64,000 bases of DNA from Citrobacter rodentium NBRC 105723 = DSM 16636 (GTDB lineage: Bacteria; Pseudomonadota; Gammaproteobacteria; Enterobacterales; Enterobacteriaceae): positions 868,001-932,000 of the forward strand of contig NZ_CP082833.1 in NCBI RefSeq assembly GCF_021278985.1, in the 5' to 3' direction. The first letter of the stretch is position 1. Every line of letters begins with the position of its first letter. Positions 62,262 through 64,000 of this stretch are shown here, one piece after another. Below the pieces are notes generated by a model, which was not told the origin of the DNA, made no database searches, and saw only the letters and a list, made by a program, of their open reading frames with translations. Made by a program: the position numbers and the translations under genes.

Positions 62262-64000
62262 ATGAAAAAATTAACCATTGGTTTAATTGGTAATCCAAAT
62301 TCCGGTAAGACAACCTTATTCAACCAGCTTACCGGCGCGCGCCAGCGCGTAGGCAACTGGGCTGGCGTCACGGTCGAGCGTAAAGAGGGCCAGTTCGCCA
62401 CCACCGACCATCAGGTGACGCTGGTCGATCTCCCCGGTACTTACTCCCTGACCACCATTTCCTCGCAAACCTCTCTCGATGAGCAGATTGCCTGCCACTA
62501 CATTCTGAGCGGTGACGCGGATCTGTTAATCAACGTGGTGGACGCCTCCAACCTCGAACGTAACCTGTACCTGACGCTGCAACTGCTGGAACTGGGTATT
62601 CCCTGCATCGTCGCGCTTAACATGCTTGATATTGCCGAGAAGCAGCAGATCCGCATCGACATTGACGCGCTGTCTGCGCGTCTGGGCTGTCCGGTAGTGC
62701 CGTTGGTCTCCACCCGCGGACGCGGTATCGAATCGCTGAAGCTGGCCATTGACCGCCACCGTAAAAATGAAAACGTTGAGCTGGTCCATTACGCGCAGCC
62801 GCTGCTGCGTGAGGCTGACAATCTCGCCAACGCCATGTCGAAGACCCTGCCGTCGCATCAACGTCGCTGGCTCGGTTTGCAGATGCTGGAGGGCGATATT
62901 TACAGCCGCGCCTATGCGGGCGACGCCGCACACCAGCTGAACGCCTCGCTGGCGCGTCTGAGCGAAGAGATGGACGACCCGGCGCTGCATATCGCCGACG
63001 CCCGCTACCAGTGCATCGCCGCGATTTGCGACGTAGTCAGCAACACCCTGACGGCGGAGCCCAGCCGCTTCACCGCCGCGATGGATAAAATCATCCTCAA
63101 CCGCTTCCTCGGACTGCCCATTTTCCTGTTTGTGATGTACCTGATGTTCCTGCTGGCCATTAACATCGGCGGCGCGCTGACGCCGATTTTTGACGCAGGC
63201 TCCGTCGCCATCTTCATTCACGGTATTCAGTGGATTGGCTATACCCTCCACTTCCCGGACTGGCTGACCATCTTCCTTGCCCAGGGACTTGGCGGCGGGA
63301 TCAATACCGTTCTGCCGCTGGTGCCGCAGATCGGCATGATGTACCTGTTCCTCTCTTTTCTTGAAGACTCCGGTTACATGGCGCGCGCCGCCTTTGTTAT
63401 GGACCGTCTGATGCAGGCGCTGGGGCTGCCGGGCAAATCGTTCGTTCCGCTGATCGTCGGCTTTGGCTGTAACGTGCCGTCGGTGATGGGCGCCCGTACG
63501 CTGGACGCGCCGCGTGAACGCCTGATGACCATTATGATGGCGCCGTTTATGTCCTGCGGCGCGCGGCTGGCGATTTTCGCCGTGTTTGCGGCGGCCTTCT
63601 TCGGGCAAAACGGCGCGCTGGCGGTCTTCTCCCTGTATGTGCTGGGCATTGTGATGGCCGTACTCACCGGCCTGATGCTCAAACATACCATTATGCGCGG
63701 CGAAGCCTCGCCGTTCGTGATGGAGCTGCCGGTTTATCATATTCCGCATATCAAGAGCCTGGTGATCCAGACCTGGCAGCGCCTGAAAGGGTTTGTGCTG
63801 CGCGCCGGTAAAGTGATCGTCATTGTCAGCATCTTCCTGAGCGCGTTTAACAGCTTCTCGCTGGGCGGCAAAATCGTCGACAACATCAACGACTCGGCGC
63901 TGGCCTCCATCAGCCGCGTGATTACGCCGGTGTTCAAGCCGATTGGCGTACACGAGGACAACTGGCAGGCCACGGTAGGTCTGTTTACGGGCGCGATGGC
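62262..64000 (+). CDS. feoB: Ferrous iron transporter FeoB (N-terminal part, cut by window edge)
   Basis: Inner-membrane Fe2+ permease with an N-terminal GTPase-like domain. The read covers about 579 of some 773 codons from ATG 62262 (MKKLTIGLIGNPNSGKTTLF). G1 GNPNSGKTT, switch region GVTVERKEG, G3 DLPGTYSL and G4 NMLD are seen in the first 130 residues, followed by the helical spacer domain and the start of the Gate membrane region (GFGCNVPSVMGARTL with the key Cys). The large open frame on the other strand is a shadow. Confidence 0.97.
   Translation, partial: MKKLTIGLIGNPNSGKTTLFNQLTGARQRVGNWAGVTVERKEGQFATTDHQVTLVDLPGTYSLTTISSQTSLDEQIACHYILSGDADLLINVVDASNLERNLYLTLQLLELGIPCIVALNMLDIAEKQQIRIDIDALSARLGCPVVPLVSTRGRGIESLKLAIDRHRKNENVELVHYAQPLLREADNLANAMSKTLPSHQRRWLGLQMLEGDIYSRAYAGDAAHQLNASLARLSEEMDDPALHIADARYQCIAAICDVVSNTLTAEPSRFTAAMDKIILNRFLGLPIFLFVMYLMFLLAINIGGALTPIFDAGSVAIFIHGIQWIGYTLHFPDWLTIFLAQGLGGGINTVLPLVPQIGMMYLFLSFLEDSGYMARAAFVMDRLMQALGLPGKSFVPLIVGFGCNVPSVMGARTLDAPRERLMTIMMAPFMSCGARLAIFAVFAAAFFGQNGALAVFSLYVLGIVMAVLTGLMLKHTIMRGEASPFVMELPVYHIPHIKSLVIQTWQRLKGFVLRAGKVIVIVSIFLSAFNSFSLGGKIVDNINDSALASISRVITPVFKPIGVHEDNWQATVGLFTGAM

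Noticed and set aside
62526..63953. 475-codon open frame opposite feoB
   Set aside because: Antisense shadow of feoB with low-complexity Arg/His/Gln content.

Overview
The window is a chromosomal segment of an enterobacterium. Protein sequences and gene order follow the Escherichia/Salmonella/Citrobacter backbone from fusA to feoB almost gene for gene. The malonate decarboxylase operon between yheS and yheT, and the short yhfL-trpS junction without the frl and yhfS-Z genes of E. coli K-12, point to a malonate-using relative such as a Citrobacter. The species cannot be fixed from the sequence alone. No rRNA, tRNA, CRISPR array, insertion sequence or prophage gene was found.

Layout. 1-4132 (minus): fusA (cut by the window edge), rpsG, rpsL, tusBCD and yheO, i.e. 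the str ribosomal operon behind the tRNA 2-thiolation genes. 4299-9013: fkpA, slyX, slyD, yheV, kefB, kefG (periplasmic and cytoplasmic folding, K+ efflux). 9148-11997 (plus): yheS with the regulator mdcR directly behind it. 12096-19145 (minus): mdcABCDEFGH, a complete biotin-independent malonate decarboxylase with its cofactor makers and transporter. 19396-25166: yheT, yheU, prkB, yhfA, crp, yhfK. 25436-28776 (minus): argD, pabA, fic, yhfG, ppiA. 29068-36201 (plus): tsgA, nirBDC-cysG (NADH nitrite reductase, nitrite channel, siroheme synthesis), yhfL. 36266-42719 (minus): trpS, gph, rpe, dam, damX, aroB, aroK. 43027-46328 (minus): hofQPONM, a competence-like secretin cluster, divergent from mrcA. 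46449-54346: mrcA, nudE, igaA, yrfG, hslR, hslO. 54722-64000: pckA (interrupted by an amber codon), envZ-ompR, greB, tex, and feoA-feoB (feoB cut by the window edge).

Intergenic DNA is rich in REP/BIME palindromes, including two arrays of three near-identical units (25173-25436 and 49048-49253), and carries one ERIC element (5622-5749) whose terminal repeat supplies the slyD stop codon. Recognisable control sites include the str promoter, a sigma-E-like fkpA promoter, NarL and FNR sites before nirB, FNR and Fur sites before feoA, and a CRP site abutting an inverted repeat before mdcA.

The two strongest points for follow-up are the in-frame TAG in pckA at the codon for the conserved Trp next to the active-site Tyr, and the way the malonate locus splits the yheS-yheT-yheU-prkB gene run, leaving its regulator 15 bases behind yheS and placing a CRP/inverted-repeat control region in front of yheT. 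I found no convincing wholly unknown system; most of the window is conserved core genome.
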